This document shows positions 16,165 through 25,099 of a stretch of DNA of 64,000 nt, piece after piece. The position numbers were made by a program, and so were the translations under genes. The number at the start of each line of letters is the position of its first letter. The stretch's first letter is position 1. The stretch spans positions 1,488,001-1,552,000 of the forward strand of contig NZ_CP053939.1 in NCBI RefSeq assembly GCF_013267835.1, read 5' to 3'. The stretch is from Neisseria mucosa (GTDB taxonomy: Bacteria; Pseudomonadota; Gammaproteobacteria; Burkholderiales; Neisseriaceae). Under the pieces are notes generated by a model. It did not search any database, was not told where the DNA came from, and saw only the letters and a list, made by a program, of their open reading frames with translations.

Positions 16165-18324
16165 ATGAAAAAAACGACCTACACACCTTATAGCGCAGAC
16201 AACGACGAAATCGACTTCGGCCAACAGCTCCGCGTCATTTGGATGCACAAATACAAAATCCTCGCCGCCCTGCTTGCAGGCGGCATACTCGGCGCAGCCT
16301 TCAGCCTGGCATCCACCCCGCAATACCGCGCCGACGCCATGCTGGAAATCGAAACGCGGCAAAACCAAATCCTGACCGAAATCAACAGCATCTTCAACAA
16401 CCAAACCACGCCGTCTGAAGCAGAAGTCGAGCTGGTTCAATCACGCCTGGTGCTGGGTAAAACCGTTGACGACCTCCAACTCGACCAAGAAGTCAAAGCC
16501 AAATACACGCCCGTTATCGGCAGCCTGATGCACAATCTCAGCGGCAACCCCGATCCCAAACTGACCGTCGGCAACTTTACCGTACAAGAAGAATGGTTCA
16601 ACAAAACCTTCACGCTGACCGTCAAAAACAACAAAGCCTATACCCTCACCCTTCCCGACAAACACGTTGTCGAAGGCAAGGTCGGCGTGCCTCTGAAAAT
16701 CAACAACCAAACCACCCTCAAAATCGATCAAATCCTGGCCGATCCGGGCCAAGAGTTTGCGTTGACCAAGTTCTCACGCATCAGCGCCATTGAAAACATC
16801 CAAAGCAAACTGGCGGTCATCAGCAAAGGTAAAACCAGCCCCATCATCAACCTTACCTTTACCGGCACCGACCCTAAACGCACCAGCGTCATTCTCAACA
16901 GCATTGCCGACAACTATGTTGCGCAAAACCGCGAACGCGACGTCCAAGTCGCATCCAGCGGCTTGGCTTTCATCAGCGAAGAATTGCCACGCTTGAAAGA
17001 AACCTTGCAAGACGCTGAAAACAAACTCAATGCCTACCGCCAACAATCAGGCTCCCTCGACATCCCACTTGAGTCCAAAGGCGCATTGGAAAGCCTGACC
17101 GGCATCGAAACCCAAATTACCCTGCTCAAAACCGAAGAAGCAGGTTTGGCCGAACTGTACACGCAGGAACACCCTTCCTATAAAGCCGTATTGGACAAAC
17201 TCTCCGTCCTCGAGCGCGCTAAAAACAAAATCAACCAACAAATCGCCGAATTGCCCAATACCCAACAAGAAGTCATCCGCCTGACCCGCGACGTAGAAAC
17301 CAACCAAGCAACCTACGTCCAACTGTTGAGCAAACAACAAGAGCTCAACATCATGAAAGCCAGTGCGCAAGGCAATGTCCGCATCGTCGATTATGCCTAC
17401 GTCCCTGAAAATCCGGTTGCACCGCGCAAAGCCGTCATTACACTTCTGAGCGCACTTGCCGCAGGCTCGTTGACCGCTTTGTGGCTGATGATCCGCAACC
17501 GCATGAAAAACGGCATTACTTCTTCCGAAGAAATCGAAAACCTCAATTTGGAAGTCGTCGCTCTTGTTCCGCATTCCAAAACCCAGCAAAAACGTGACTT
17601 CTTCAAAAACAAATTCAAGAAGACCGGCGGCCGTTCCAACTATCTGCTGGCCAGCGAAGACCGTACCGACACGGCCGTCGAAGCCATCCGCGCCCTGCGT
17701 ACCAATATCTACTTCTCCATGCTGGACGCACCCAACAACGTCCTCATGATTACCGGCGCCGCGCCTGAAGCAGGCAAGTCCTTTATCTCCGCCAACCTAG
17801 CCGCCGTAATGGCGCAATCGGGCAAACGCGTCCTGCTTATCGATACCGATATGCGCAAAGGCTATCTTGACCGACTCTTCGGCCTTACCCCCGAGTTCGG
17901 CTTGTCCGACATCCTAAGCGGTAAAGCGGCTCCGGCCAAAGCCGTACAAGAAACCGGCATTGAAAACCTCCACCTCATCAGCAGCGGCAACTATCCCAGC
18001 AATCCGTCCGAGCTTTTGATGGACAACCGCTTCAACGAGTTGCTCGCCCACGCGCGCCAACGCTACGATTACGTCATTTTGGACACGCCGCCCGTATTGG
18101 CCGTGACCGACGCCGTCATCATCGGCCAACATGCCGGCACCGTCCTGATGATCAGCCGTTATGCGCACACCCGCGCACGAGAGCTTGAGGCCAGCGTCGA
18201 ACGCCTCAAACAAAACCACATCAACATCAAAGGTGTCGTCCTCAACGGCATGAAGCGCGAAGCCAACAACAGCTACGACTACTACGCCTACGATGCCTAC
18301 CATTCCGGCAACAATAAATCATAA
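16165..18324 (+). CDS. wzc: Polysaccharide co-polymerase and tyrosine autokinase Wzc
   Basis: A 719-aa inner-membrane BY-kinase that controls chain length and export. An N-terminal Wzz domain is bounded by two membrane helices (about residues 31-50 and 423-443), with a large periplasmic coiled-coil region between them. The cytosolic kinase has Walker A APEAGKS (about 531-537), Walker A' LLIDTDMRKG (about 557-566) and Walker B VILDTPPVL (about 637-645). The tail ends in a tyrosine cluster, SYDYYAYDAYHSG, with five Tyr that would be the autophosphorylation sites and Wzb substrates. It is the last gene of the locus, followed by a DUS-pair terminator. Confidence 0.93.
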   Translation: MKKTTYTPYSADNDEIDFGQQLRVIWMHKYKILAALLAGGILGAAFSLASTPQYRADAMLEIETRQNQILTEINSIFNNQTTPSEAEVELVQSRLVLGKTVDDLQLDQEVKAKYTPVIGSLMHNLSGNPDPKLTVGNFTVQEEWFNKTFTLTVKNNKAYTLTLPDKHVVEGKVGVPLKINNQTTLKIDQILADPGQEFALTKFSRISAIENIQSKLAVISKGKTSPIINLTFTGTDPKRTSVILNSIADNYVAQNRERDVQVASSGLAFISEELPRLKETLQDAENKLNAYRQQSGSLDIPLESKGALESLTGIETQITLLKTEEAGLAELYTQEHPSYKAVLDKLSVLERAKNKINQQIAELPNTQQEVIRLTRDVETNQATYVQLLSKQQELNIMKASAQGNVRIVDYAYVPENPVAPRKAVITLLSALAAGSLTALWLMIRNRMKNGITSSEEIENLNLEVVALVPHSKTQQKRDFFKNKFKKTGGRSNYLLASEDRTDTAVEAIRALRTNIYFSMLDAPNNVLMITGAAPEAGKSFISANLAAVMAQSGKRVLLIDTDMRKGYLDRLFGLTPEFGLSDILSGKAAPAKAVQETGIENLHLISSGNYPSNPSELLMDNRFNELLAHARQRYDYVILDTPPVLAVTDAVIIGQHAGTVLMISRYAHTRARELEASVERLKQNHINIKGVVLNGMKREANNSYDYYAYDAYHSGNNKS

Positions 18325-18331
18325 ACTGAAG

Positions 18332-18359
18332 CAGGCCGTCTGAACTTTCAGACGGCCTG
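18332..18359. terminator. DUS-pair terminator closing the polysaccharide locus
   Basis: CAGGCCGTCTGAA (18332-18344) faces TTCAGACGGCCTG (18347-18359) across a tight loop, followed by GAGGCTTTTTAAA with a T-run. Confidence 0.8.
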
Positions 18360-18459
18360 AGGCTTTTTAAACAGTACAAAATGTTTTTCACAAACGCCGC
18401 CCTTGCACCCCAAAGCCGTTTGTTTTAAAGTAAGCCCCGTTCCCATATGGAAGAGAAAC

Positions 18460-19449
18460 ATGAAAATTACCGTCATCGGCGCAGGTTCGTGGGGTACAGC
18501 TCTCGCGTTGCACTTTGCGCACCACAACAATGAAGTCGCCCTTTGGACACGCAATCCCGACCAAATCCGCACCCTGCAAGCAGATCGCGAAAACAAACGC
18601 GGCCTGCCCGGCTTCCCTTTCCCCGAGTCCCTGACCGTTTATGCCGATTTGGGCGAAGCGCTGAAAGACAGCCAACTTGCCCTGATCGTTACCTCCGTAG
18701 CCGGACTCAGAAGCAGCGCCGAGCTGCTCAAACAACATAACGCCGCCGACATTCCCGTTCTCGCCGCCTGCAAAGGTTTTGAACAAGATACCGGCCTCCT
18801 GACTTTCCAAGTACTGAAAGAAGTCCTGCCAAACAATAAAAAAATCGGCGTTCTCTCAGGCCCGAGCTTTGCCCAAGAACTGGCCGCCCAACTGCCTTGC
18901 GCCGTCGTTCTCGCCTCCGAAAACAAAGAATGGGTGGAAGAAACCACCGCCCAACTGAACACCAACGTAATGCGCCTGTACGGCAGCACCGACGTCATCG
19001 GCGTTGCCGTGGGCGGTGCCGTTAAAAACGTCATGGCGATTGCCACCGGCCTTTCAGACGGCCTCGAATACGGCCTCAATGCACGCGCAGCCCTAGTAAC
19101 GCGCGGCCTTGCCGAAATCACCCGCCTTGCCATCGCCATGGGCGCGCAACCCAAAACCATGATGGGTTTGGCCGGCATCGGCGACCTTATCCTGACCTGT
19201 ACCGGCGCACTCTCGCGCAACCGCCGCGTCGGCCTCGGCCTCGCAGAAGGCAAAGAATTGCATCAAGTGCTTGTCGAAATCGGCCACGTTTCCGAAGGCG
19301 TCAGCACCATCGAAGAAGTCTTCAATACCGCCGCCAAATACCAAATCGATATGCCCATCACCCAAACCCTGCTGCAACTCATCCGCAAAGAAATGACCCC
19401 GCAGCAAGTCGTTGAACGACTGATGGAACGAAGCGCGCGCTTCGAATAA
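18460..19449 (+). CDS. gpsA: Glycerol-3-phosphate dehydrogenase [NAD(P)+]
   Basis: Makes sn-glycerol 3-phosphate from dihydroxyacetone phosphate for phospholipid synthesis. The NAD(P) motif GAGSWGTALA is at the N terminus. Further family blocks are GPSFAQELAAQLPCAVVLAS, GGAVKNVMAIATGLSDGL (catalytic Lys) and GIGDLILTCTGALSRNRRVG. The length of 329 aa is typical. The ATG at 18460 (MKITVIGAG) is chosen because AAGAG precedes it and the Rossmann motif must be near the N terminus; an ATG at 18403 would add 19 unlikely residues. An in-frame DUS encodes LSDGL in the conserved GLSDGL segment. Confidence 0.95.
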   Translation: MKITVIGAGSWGTALALHFAHHNNEVALWTRNPDQIRTLQADRENKRGLPGFPFPESLTVYADLGEALKDSQLALIVTSVAGLRSSAELLKQHNAADIPVLAACKGFEQDTGLLTFQVLKEVLPNNKKIGVLSGPSFAQELAAQLPCAVVLASENKEWVEETTAQLNTNVMRLYGSTDVIGVAVGGAVKNVMAIATGLSDGLEYGLNARAALVTRGLAEITRLAIAMGAQPKTMMGLAGIGDLILTCTGALSRNRRVGLGLAEGKELHQVLVEIGHVSEGVSTIEEVFNTAAKYQIDMPITQTLLQLIRKEMTPQQVVERLMERSARFE

Positions 19450-19468
19450 ACGGTCGCGCCGTCTGCCA

Positions 19469-19514
19469 TTCAGACGGCCTGACACACAATATGACGGCCA
19501 TAAGGCCGTCTGAA
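19469..19514. repeat. Inverted DUS pair between gpsA and the coiled-coil gene
   Basis: TTCAGACGGCCT (19469-19480) and AGGCCGTCTGAA (19503-19514) are inverted relative to each other with a 22-base spacer. The second copy ends just before the RBS (AAGGGAAA) of the next gene. Confidence 0.7.
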
Positions 19515-19523
19515 GGGAAACAC

Positions 19524-19847
19524 ATGAACCAATCACTGAACAATCTGGAAATCAACGTTTACCAACTTGTCCAAAAATTTGAAACGCTGGTTTCAGAAAA
19601 CCGCCGTCTCAACGAAGAAATCGACAGACTCAAACTCGAGCAAGAGCAACAAAAACGCCAACACGACGCGGCCATTGACGAACTCAGCGAAGCCTTGCTG
19701 GTTCAAGTCGGCAAACTCAAAGAAGACCTGCAAAGCAAAATTGACAACCTGACTGCCGAAAAAGAAAACTACCGCAACGCGCTGGCCCAAAGTGCAGACC
19801 AAATCCGCAGCCTCATTGCCCGATTGCCCCAAGAAACACAACAATAA
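19524..19847 (+). CDS. Small coiled-coil protein upstream of zapA (ZapB-like)
   Basis: A 107-aa soluble protein, almost entirely a coiled coil (heptads through about residues 5-85: LVQKFETLVSENRRLNEEI, LSEALLVQVGKLKEDL). It has no catalytic motif. Its position twelve bases before zapA and its ZapB-like build suggest a cell-division accessory protein at the Z ring, but that is inferred from context and shape. The ATG at 19524 is preceded by GAAGGGAAA; an upstream frame extension from 19491 lies in the DUS and is not credible. Confidence 0.8.
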   Translation: MNQSLNNLEINVYQLVQKFETLVSENRRLNEEIDRLKLEQEQQKRQHDAAIDELSEALLVQVGKLKEDLQSKIDNLTAEKENYRNALAQSADQIRSLIARLPQETQQ

Positions 19848-19858
19848 AAGGATGCCCC

Positions 19859-20161
19859 GTGAGTATCGAACAAGTCAATCTCGACATCATGAATGTCAAC
19901 TTCACCATCAATACGCCGAGTGAAGAAAAAGCAACCCTCCTGCAAGCCGTTGAAATGCTCAACAAAAAAAGCGATGCGATTAAAGAAAGCGGCCGCATCG
20001 TCGGCACGGACAAAATCGTCGTCATGGCAGCCCTCAACGTCGTACACGACCTCTTGAAAACCACCCTCAACGACGATTTGGCAATCGGTGAATTTGAGCG
20101 TAAAATAACCGACATGAACAACGCGTGCCAAAAAGCACTGGCGCGCTTGGAGCAAAACTAA
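19859..20161 (+). CDS. zapA: Cell division protein ZapA
   Basis: A 100-aa FtsZ-associated protein that bundles FtsZ filaments at the division site. It begins with GTG at 19859 after AAAAGGA. The N-terminal beta domain contains VNFTINTPSEEKATLLQAVEMLNKK, followed by a long helix for dimer and tetramer formation (VVMAALNVVHDLLK onward). The coiled-coil gene lies just upstream and a 6S RNA gene directly downstream, the same zapA-ssrS order as in many gamma- and betaproteobacteria, which supports both calls. Confidence 0.92.
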   Translation: MSIEQVNLDIMNVNFTINTPSEEKATLLQAVEMLNKKSDAIKESGRIVGTDKIVVMAALNVVHDLLKTTLNDDLAIGEFERKITDMNNACQKALARLEQN

Positions 20162-20163
20162 TT

Positions 20164-20350
20164 TCCCCTTTTCCCTGCGGTGTTCGCGAAGGCATATATT
20201 CCTTTGAACCAATACGTTCGCTTTAGGTTGCCGGGAGTTGTAGTGGGCGCGAGCGTCCGTTTGCCGGACGCACCCGAAACTACCCGAGGTGACCGCCTTG
20301 TCAGCAAGGTTCAAGCGGATTCAGCCTAAACGGCACTCGTGGGGATTCCC
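20164..20350 (+). ncRNA. ssrS: 6S RNA
   Basis: Small RNA that mimics an open promoter and binds sigma-70 RNA polymerase. Blocks matching the E. coli 6S RNA are recognisable: TGCGGTGTTCGCGAAGGC near the 5' end, the central GAGCGTCCGTTTGCCGGACGC, AAGGTTCAAGCGGATTCAGCC, and GGGGATTCC at the 3' end. The outer segments can form the long closing stem. It starts just after zapA, a conserved arrangement. The ends are estimated by comparison with E. coli 6S RNA; length is about 187 bases. A terminator follows directly. Confidence 0.9.
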
Positions 20351-20354
20351 TAAA

Positions 20355-20380
20355 AAAGCCATACCGAAAGGTGTGGCTTT
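20355..20380 (+). terminator. Terminator after 6S RNA
   Basis: AAAGCCATACC (20355-20365) pairs with GGTGTGGCTTT (20370-20380), one G-U pair, loop GAAA, followed by CCCCTTTCT. Confidence 0.7.
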
Positions 20381-20465
20381 CCCCTTTCTAGGTAAAGACT
20401 TTCGTAAAGATTTCCGGCCGTCTGAAAAAACCGCATATTCATGCATCAAACACGCTCAATTAAGA

Positions 20466-20494
20466 TTGACAAAAACCAATCTCCTCTTTAAAAT
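20466..20494 (+). promoter_or_regulatory. Promoter of rplM-rpsI
   Basis: A perfect TTGACA (20466-20471) and TAAAAT (20489-20494) are spaced by 17 bases, about 34 bases before the rplM ATG. It is the strongest sigma-70 promoter visible in the window, as expected for ribosomal protein genes. Confidence 0.85.
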
Positions 20495-20527
20495 CCATAA
20501 CTTTCTATATATATCTGGATTCCAACC

Positions 20528-20959
20528 ATGAAAACCTTCTCTGCAAAACCCCACGAGGTGAAGCGCGAATGGTTCGTCATTGACGCAGAAGACAAAGTTC
20601 TGGGTCGTGTCGCAGCCGAAGTCGCACACCGTCTGCGCGGCAAACACAAACCCGAATACACCCCTCACGTTGATACCGGCGACTACATCATCGTCATCAA
20701 TGCAGACAAACTGCGCGTGACCGGTGCTAAATTCGAAGACAAAAAATACTTCCGTCACTCTGGTTTCCCAGGTGGCATCTACGAGCGCACTTTCCGCGAA
20801 ATGCAAGAGCAATTCCCTGGCCGCGCTTTGGAGCAAGCCGTAAAAGGCATGTTGCCTAAAGGTCCTCTGGGCTACGCCATGATCAAAAAACTGAAAGTGT
20901 ACGCCGGTGCCGAACACGGCCACGCTGCACAACAACCTAAAGTTTTGGAACTGAAATAA
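20528..20959 (+). CDS. rplM: 50S ribosomal protein L13
   Basis: A 143-aa large-subunit protein. Family segments are readable: [51 protein letters not shown] and [12 protein letters not shown]. Length is typical. It has its own strong promoter and is followed after 12 bases by rpsI, the conserved L13-S9 pair. Codon use is highly biased (CGT/CGC, AAA, GGT), as expected of a highly expressed gene. Confidence 0.98.
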   Translation: MKTFSAKPHEVKREWFVIDAEDKVLGRVAAEVAHRLRGKHKPEYTPHVDTGDYIIVINADKLRVTGAKFEDKKYFRHSGFPGGIYERTFREMQEQFPGRALEQAVKGMLPKGPLGYAMIKKLKVYAGAEHGHAAQQPKVLELK

Positions 20960-20971
20960 TAAGGACACGAC

Positions 20972-21364
20972 ATGAACGGTAAATACTACTACGGCACAGG
21001 CCGCCGCAAAAGTTCAGTGGCTCGTGTATTCTTGACTAAAGGTACCGGCCAAATCATCGTAAACGGCCGTCCCGTTGACGAATTCTTCGCACGTGAAACC
21101 AGCCGCATGGTTGTACGTCAACCCCTGGTTCTGACTGAAAATGCCGAATCTTTCGACATCAAAGTTAACGTAACCGGCGGCGGCGAAACCGGTCAATCCG
21201 GCGCTATCCGCCACGGCATTACCCGCGCCCTGATCGACTTTGACGCAGCCCTGAAACCAGCTCTGTCTCAAGCAGGCTTCGTTACTCGCGATGCTCGTGA
21301 AGTTGAACGTAAAAAACCAGGTTTGCGCAAAGCACGTCGTGCAAAACAATTCTCCAAACGTTAA
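20972..21364 (+). CDS. rpsI: 30S ribosomal protein S9
   Basis: A 130-aa small-subunit protein whose basic C-terminal tail reaches the P-site tRNA. Readable motifs are [36 protein letters not shown] and the C-terminal [19 protein letters not shown] ending in the invariant Lys-Arg. A good RBS (AAGGA) precedes the ATG. It is co-transcribed with rplM and closed by an intrinsic terminator. Confidence 0.98.
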   Translation: MNGKYYYGTGRRKSSVARVFLTKGTGQIIVNGRPVDEFFARETSRMVVRQPLVLTENAESFDIKVNVTGGGETGQSGAIRHGITRALIDFDAALKPALSQAGFVTRDAREVERKKPGLRKARRAKQFSKR

Positions 21365-21384
21365 TACGTTTTCAGAATCGAATC

Positions 21385-21411
21385 AAAAGCCTTGCTCTGC
21401 AAGGCTTTTTT
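21385..21411 (+). terminator. rpsI terminator
   Basis: AAAAGCCTTG (21385-21394) pairs with CAAGGCTTTT (21400-21409), loop CTCTG, followed by more T. A classic intrinsic terminator that does not use a DUS. Confidence 0.9.
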
Positions 21412-21453
21412 CATTTATCAAACAATCATTCAATCTTTTTTCACGGCAAATAC

Positions 21454-21963
21454 ATGACGAAAACCCTACTCCACTACGCCAAATCATTGCTTCAGGCCGT
21501 GATTATTTTCATTTTTCTCTCCTTGATTGTCGACTGGGTACGCAAACCCGACCAACCATTGCAATCAGCAGCGCAAACCCTCACGCTAACCAACGGACAA
21601 ACCACCTCCCTCCAATCCTTCAGCCAGAACCGTGTTGCCGTTGTTTACTTTTGGGGTAGCTGGTGCGGTATTTGCTCATACACATCACCGACCATAGAAA
21701 AACTGCATCAAGACAATATTCCGACTCTGGGCGTAGCCTTACGCTCAGGAAGCGACAATGATATTGCCCGCCATATGCAAGAAAACAATCTATCCTTTCC
21801 AAACGTCAATGATTCAGACGGCCTGATGGCTCAAAAATGGAACATAGCCGTCACACCGACCATTATCATATTAAAAGATGGAAAAATGATTCATCACACA
21901 TCCGGACTTTCCAGCTACATCGGCTTAAAAATCAGAATTTACTTAGCAGACATCTTCGGCTAA
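21454..21963 (+). CDS. Membrane-anchored thioredoxin-like protein (TlpA/ScsD family)
   Basis: A 169-aa protein with one N-terminal membrane anchor (SLLQAVIIFIFLSLIVDWV, about residues 9-27) and a periplasmic thioredoxin fold. The redox motif is WGSWCGICSYTSP, so the active site is Cys-Gly-Ile-Cys. The cis-Pro loop is AVTPTIIILKDG. It probably reduces or oxidises disulfides of periplasmic proteins; whether it acts in cytochrome c maturation or copper stress is not shown by its neighbours (rpsI upstream, nadR/farR downstream). A DUS encodes DSDGLMAQ. Codon use and base composition are slightly more AT-rich than in the ribosomal genes. Confidence 0.85.
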   Translation: MTKTLLHYAKSLLQAVIIFIFLSLIVDWVRKPDQPLQSAAQTLTLTNGQTTSLQSFSQNRVAVVYFWGSWCGICSYTSPTIEKLHQDNIPTLGVALRSGSDNDIARHMQENNLSFPNVNDSDGLMAQKWNIAVTPTIIILKDGKMIHHTSGLSSYIGLKIRIYLADIFG

Positions 21964-22303
21964 ATTCATTGAAAATCCACTAAAAATAGAAAATCCAAAG
22001 AATTATCTCTGCCGAATATATTTACCCTATTCCACTTCATAAATAAATAAACTATCTCTTTCCCAATAACATATGATTTTGTTGAGATTATAAAGAAAAT
22101 AGACTAAGATATAACCATAAGAACAATTGGAAACATTATTATCAAAACAAACTGTTAGAGACCTTCATCTAATATTGTGGCCGTGATGCTTTTGTTCCCA
22201 TAGACCCGGTTGCCGACGGCAGCCTTAAAACAGCAATATTCGCCTTTATTAATTTACCTCACGCTTCAACGGTTTGATTTTTGATAACCCCGGAGACTTA
22301 GTA
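21964..22303. other. AT-rich regulatory gap before nadR/farR
   Basis: About 340 bases without a credible ORF, strongly AT-rich up to about 22170. It probably contains the promoter and autoregulatory sites of the MarR-family gene, but I could not identify a clear operator. Confidence 0.4.
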
Positions 22304-22741
22304 ATGCCCAACCAATCTAAACATGCATCTATCAATATCGGTCTGATTCAGGCAAGGGAAGCATTGATGACCCAATTCCGCCCTATTCTGAACCAAGCCA
22401 ATATTACTGACCAGCAATGGCGTATCATCCGGCTCTTAGCGGAAAACGGCACACTCGACTTCCAAGACTTGGCCAATCAGGCCTGCATCCTCCGTCCCAG
22501 CCTGACCGGCATTCTGACCCGCTTGGAAAAAGCAGGTTTGGCCGTGCGCCTGAAGCCTTCCAACGACCAACGCCGCGTTTATCTGAAACTGACGCCCGAA
22601 GGCGAGAAACTCTATGAGTCCACCGGCGCATTGGTTGACGAGCGCTATGACGCAATTGAAAAAGTCCTTTCCAAAGAAAAAATGGCACAACTCAAAGAAC
22701 TCTTGGCAGAGCTGGCAAAAATCGAACAGGTATTAAAATAA
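22304..22741 (+). CDS. farR: MarR-family regulator NadR/FarR
   Basis: A 145-aa winged-helix repressor that closely resembles the neisserial regulator known as FarR in gonococcus (represses the fatty-acid efflux pump farAB) and NadR in meningococcus (represses nadA, released by 4-hydroxyphenylacetate). Readable are the N-terminal dimer helix ASINIGLIQAREALMTQFRP, the recognition helix DLANQACILRPSLTGILTRLEKAG, and the wing with LKPSNDQRRVYLKLTPEGE. The ATG at 22304 follows CGGAGA. hpaC begins 10 bases after the stop, so the pair is probably co-transcribed, which fits an aromatic-acid ligand. Confidence 0.88.
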   Translation: MPNQSKHASINIGLIQAREALMTQFRPILNQANITDQQWRIIRLLAENGTLDFQDLANQACILRPSLTGILTRLEKAGLAVRLKPSNDQRRVYLKLTPEGEKLYESTGALVDERYDAIEKVLSKEKMAQLKELLAELAKIEQVLK

Positions 22742-22751
22742 AGCGAGCCGG

Positions 22752-23252
22752 ATGACAGATTCAACACACACACTCAAGAGATCCTTCCGAGATGCCATGG
22801 CCTCCTGTGCCGCCGGTGTACACGTTATCACGACAGACGGTGAAGCAGGGCGCTATGGCATTACCATGACTGCCGTCACTGCCGTTACCGACGAGCCGCC
22901 GACGGTCATGCTGTGCATCAACCGCCAATCCGCCATCATCCCCATCCTGCAGGGCAACCGCAATTTGTGTATCAACACGCTCAACGACAGCCAGCAGGAT
23001 GTTGCCGAACACTTTGCCGGACTGACCGACCTCTCGCCCGAAGAACGCTTCGAATACCATATTTGGCATAGAGGGCAAACCGGACAGCTCGAAGTTGAAG
23101 GCGCGCTGGCGCACCTGCACGGCAGTATTGTCGAGCAACGCGAAATCGGCACACATTACGTCTTTTTCGTCCAGATCAACGAAATCCGCAATACCGACGC
23201 GCAAGCGCCGGCATTGTTGTATTTCCGCAGGCAATTCAAATCTTTGGCATAA
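22752..23252 (+). CDS. hpaC: Flavin reductase, HpaC-like
   Basis: A 166-aa NAD(P)H:flavin oxidoreductase of the flavin reductase-like domain family that would supply reduced flavin to a partner monooxygenase such as 4-hydroxyphenylacetate 3-monooxygenase. Readable blocks: SFRDAMASCAAGVHVITTDG, YGITMTAVTAVTDEPPTVMLCIN and NLCINTLNDSQQDVAEHFAG. The oxygenase component (HpaB) is not in the window. It follows the MarR-family gene after 10 bases. The pairing with a regulator that in meningococcus senses 4-hydroxyphenylacetate makes the HpaC reading more likely than a generic flavin reductase. Confidence 0.85.
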   Translation: MTDSTHTLKRSFRDAMASCAAGVHVITTDGEAGRYGITMTAVTAVTDEPPTVMLCINRQSAIIPILQGNRNLCINTLNDSQQDVAEHFAGLTDLSPEERFEYHIWHRGQTGQLEVEGALAHLHGSIVEQREIGTHYVFFVQINEIRNTDAQAPALLYFRRQFKSLA

Positions 23253-23270
23253 AAAGGAATTAATTTTTAG

Positions 23271-24221
23271 GTGAGAATAGCAATCCTAGGACTCGGAGTT
23301 ATCGGAACAACTTATGCCTATGCTTTTCAAAAAGCAGGCCATCAAGTAAAACACATACTTAGAAACAGTAGGCGGAACAATGCTCCAAAATCTATCTCGG
23401 TTAATTTGCTAGATGGTCGCTGTAATTCCAAAGGGGAAAGCAAACATGATACCTATGAGGTTCAAGTGGCTGAAGCTCATTCAGAATATGATTTTATTTT
23501 TCTGAGTGTGCGTTATGGTTTTGTTAAAGAAGCCGTGAAAACCTTGCAAGAAAATAATATCAAAGGAACTCTAGTTTTCTTCTGCAATTTCTGGAATACT
23601 CGAAAAGAGATCCAGGAGTGGGCAGGAGAGTACGACTATATTTTAGCTTTTCCGACAGCTGGTGGACATATGACCGAGGATCATTTGGACGGTGTTCTGT
23701 TCGACCATTTAATGCTAGAAGGTGAGCAAAAAGCAAAAATTCTTAATTATGTCAATCTGACGACTTTACTGACCTCTGTAGATTTGAAGTGGGAAGTTCC
23801 TCATGATATGGTCGAGTGGATTTGGATTCATATGGCGATTAATGCGGGTGTTACTTCAACAGCTGCACGTTCGGGAAAACTGGAAAACCCGGAAGAGTTA
23901 GCCCTAAACTTGATGAATAGTTCTTCAGAATTATCATTAGCTATCAAAGCCATTCGAGAGGCTTTGAAAGTCGTTGAAGCACGTGGCGTAAATTTGAAGC
24001 TTTATAAAGCTGAGCTCTTACCTTACAAAATTCCCGCTTGGCTTGCCGGAAGAGCTATGAAAGTCATGTTTGCTAAAAATGAAATGACCCGAAAGATTAT
24101 GACATTACACAATGACAAACAAGATATCTTCTATTGTTGTCAAAGTGTCTTTCAGACAGGTCAAGAGTTAGGTATTGAGATGCCCATTCTGGAAGCAAAT
24201 ATGAAGGGGATTTCGATCTAG
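23271..24221 (+). CDS. Ketopantoate-reductase-like oxidoreductase, AT-rich and probably acquired
   Basis: A 316-aa protein with an N-terminal Rossmann motif (MRIAILGLGVIGTTYAYAF) and an ApbA/PanE-type C-terminal helical domain, so a 2-ketoacid or ketopantoate reductase fold. Start is GTG at 23271 behind AAAAAGGAATTAATTTTTAG, a weak arrangement. Base composition and codon choice (TTT, TTA, ATT, GAT, AAA, AGA) differ sharply from the GC-rich genes on both sides and look like a low-GC Gram-positive such as Streptococcus. It has no in-gene DUS and is closed by an unusually long DUS-pair terminator. The substrate is unknown. Confidence 0.75.
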   Translation: MRIAILGLGVIGTTYAYAFQKAGHQVKHILRNSRRNNAPKSISVNLLDGRCNSKGESKHDTYEVQVAEAHSEYDFIFLSVRYGFVKEAVKTLQENNIKGTLVFFCNFWNTRKEIQEWAGEYDYILAFPTAGGHMTEDHLDGVLFDHLMLEGEQKAKILNYVNLTTLLTSVDLKWEVPHDMVEWIWIHMAINAGVTSTAARSGKLENPEELALNLMNSSSELSLAIKAIREALKVVEARGVNLKLYKAELLPYKIPAWLAGRAMKVMFAKNEMTRKIMTLHNDKQDIFYCCQSVFQTGQELGIEMPILEANMKGISI

Positions 24222-25010
<789 letters not shown>

Positions 25011-25013
25011 AAC

Positions 25014-25042
25014 AAAAGGGACGTATCCGATACGCCCCTTTT
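25014..25042 (+). terminator. murU terminator
   Basis: AAAAGGGACGTATC (25014-25027) and GATACGCCCCTTTT (25029-25042) form a hairpin with one mismatch, ending in a short T-run. Confidence 0.75.
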
Positions 25043-25050
25043 AATACTCA

Positions 25051-25092
25051 AGGCCGTCTGAAAACATTGATCAAACCATTTTCAGACGGCCT
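25051..25092. terminator. DUS-pair hairpin between convergent murU and rarD
   Basis: AGGCCGTCTGAAAA (25051-25064) and TTTTCAGACGGCCT (25079-25092) are perfectly inverted and can serve both convergent genes. Confidence 0.75.
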
Positions 25093-25099
25093 CAATCCA

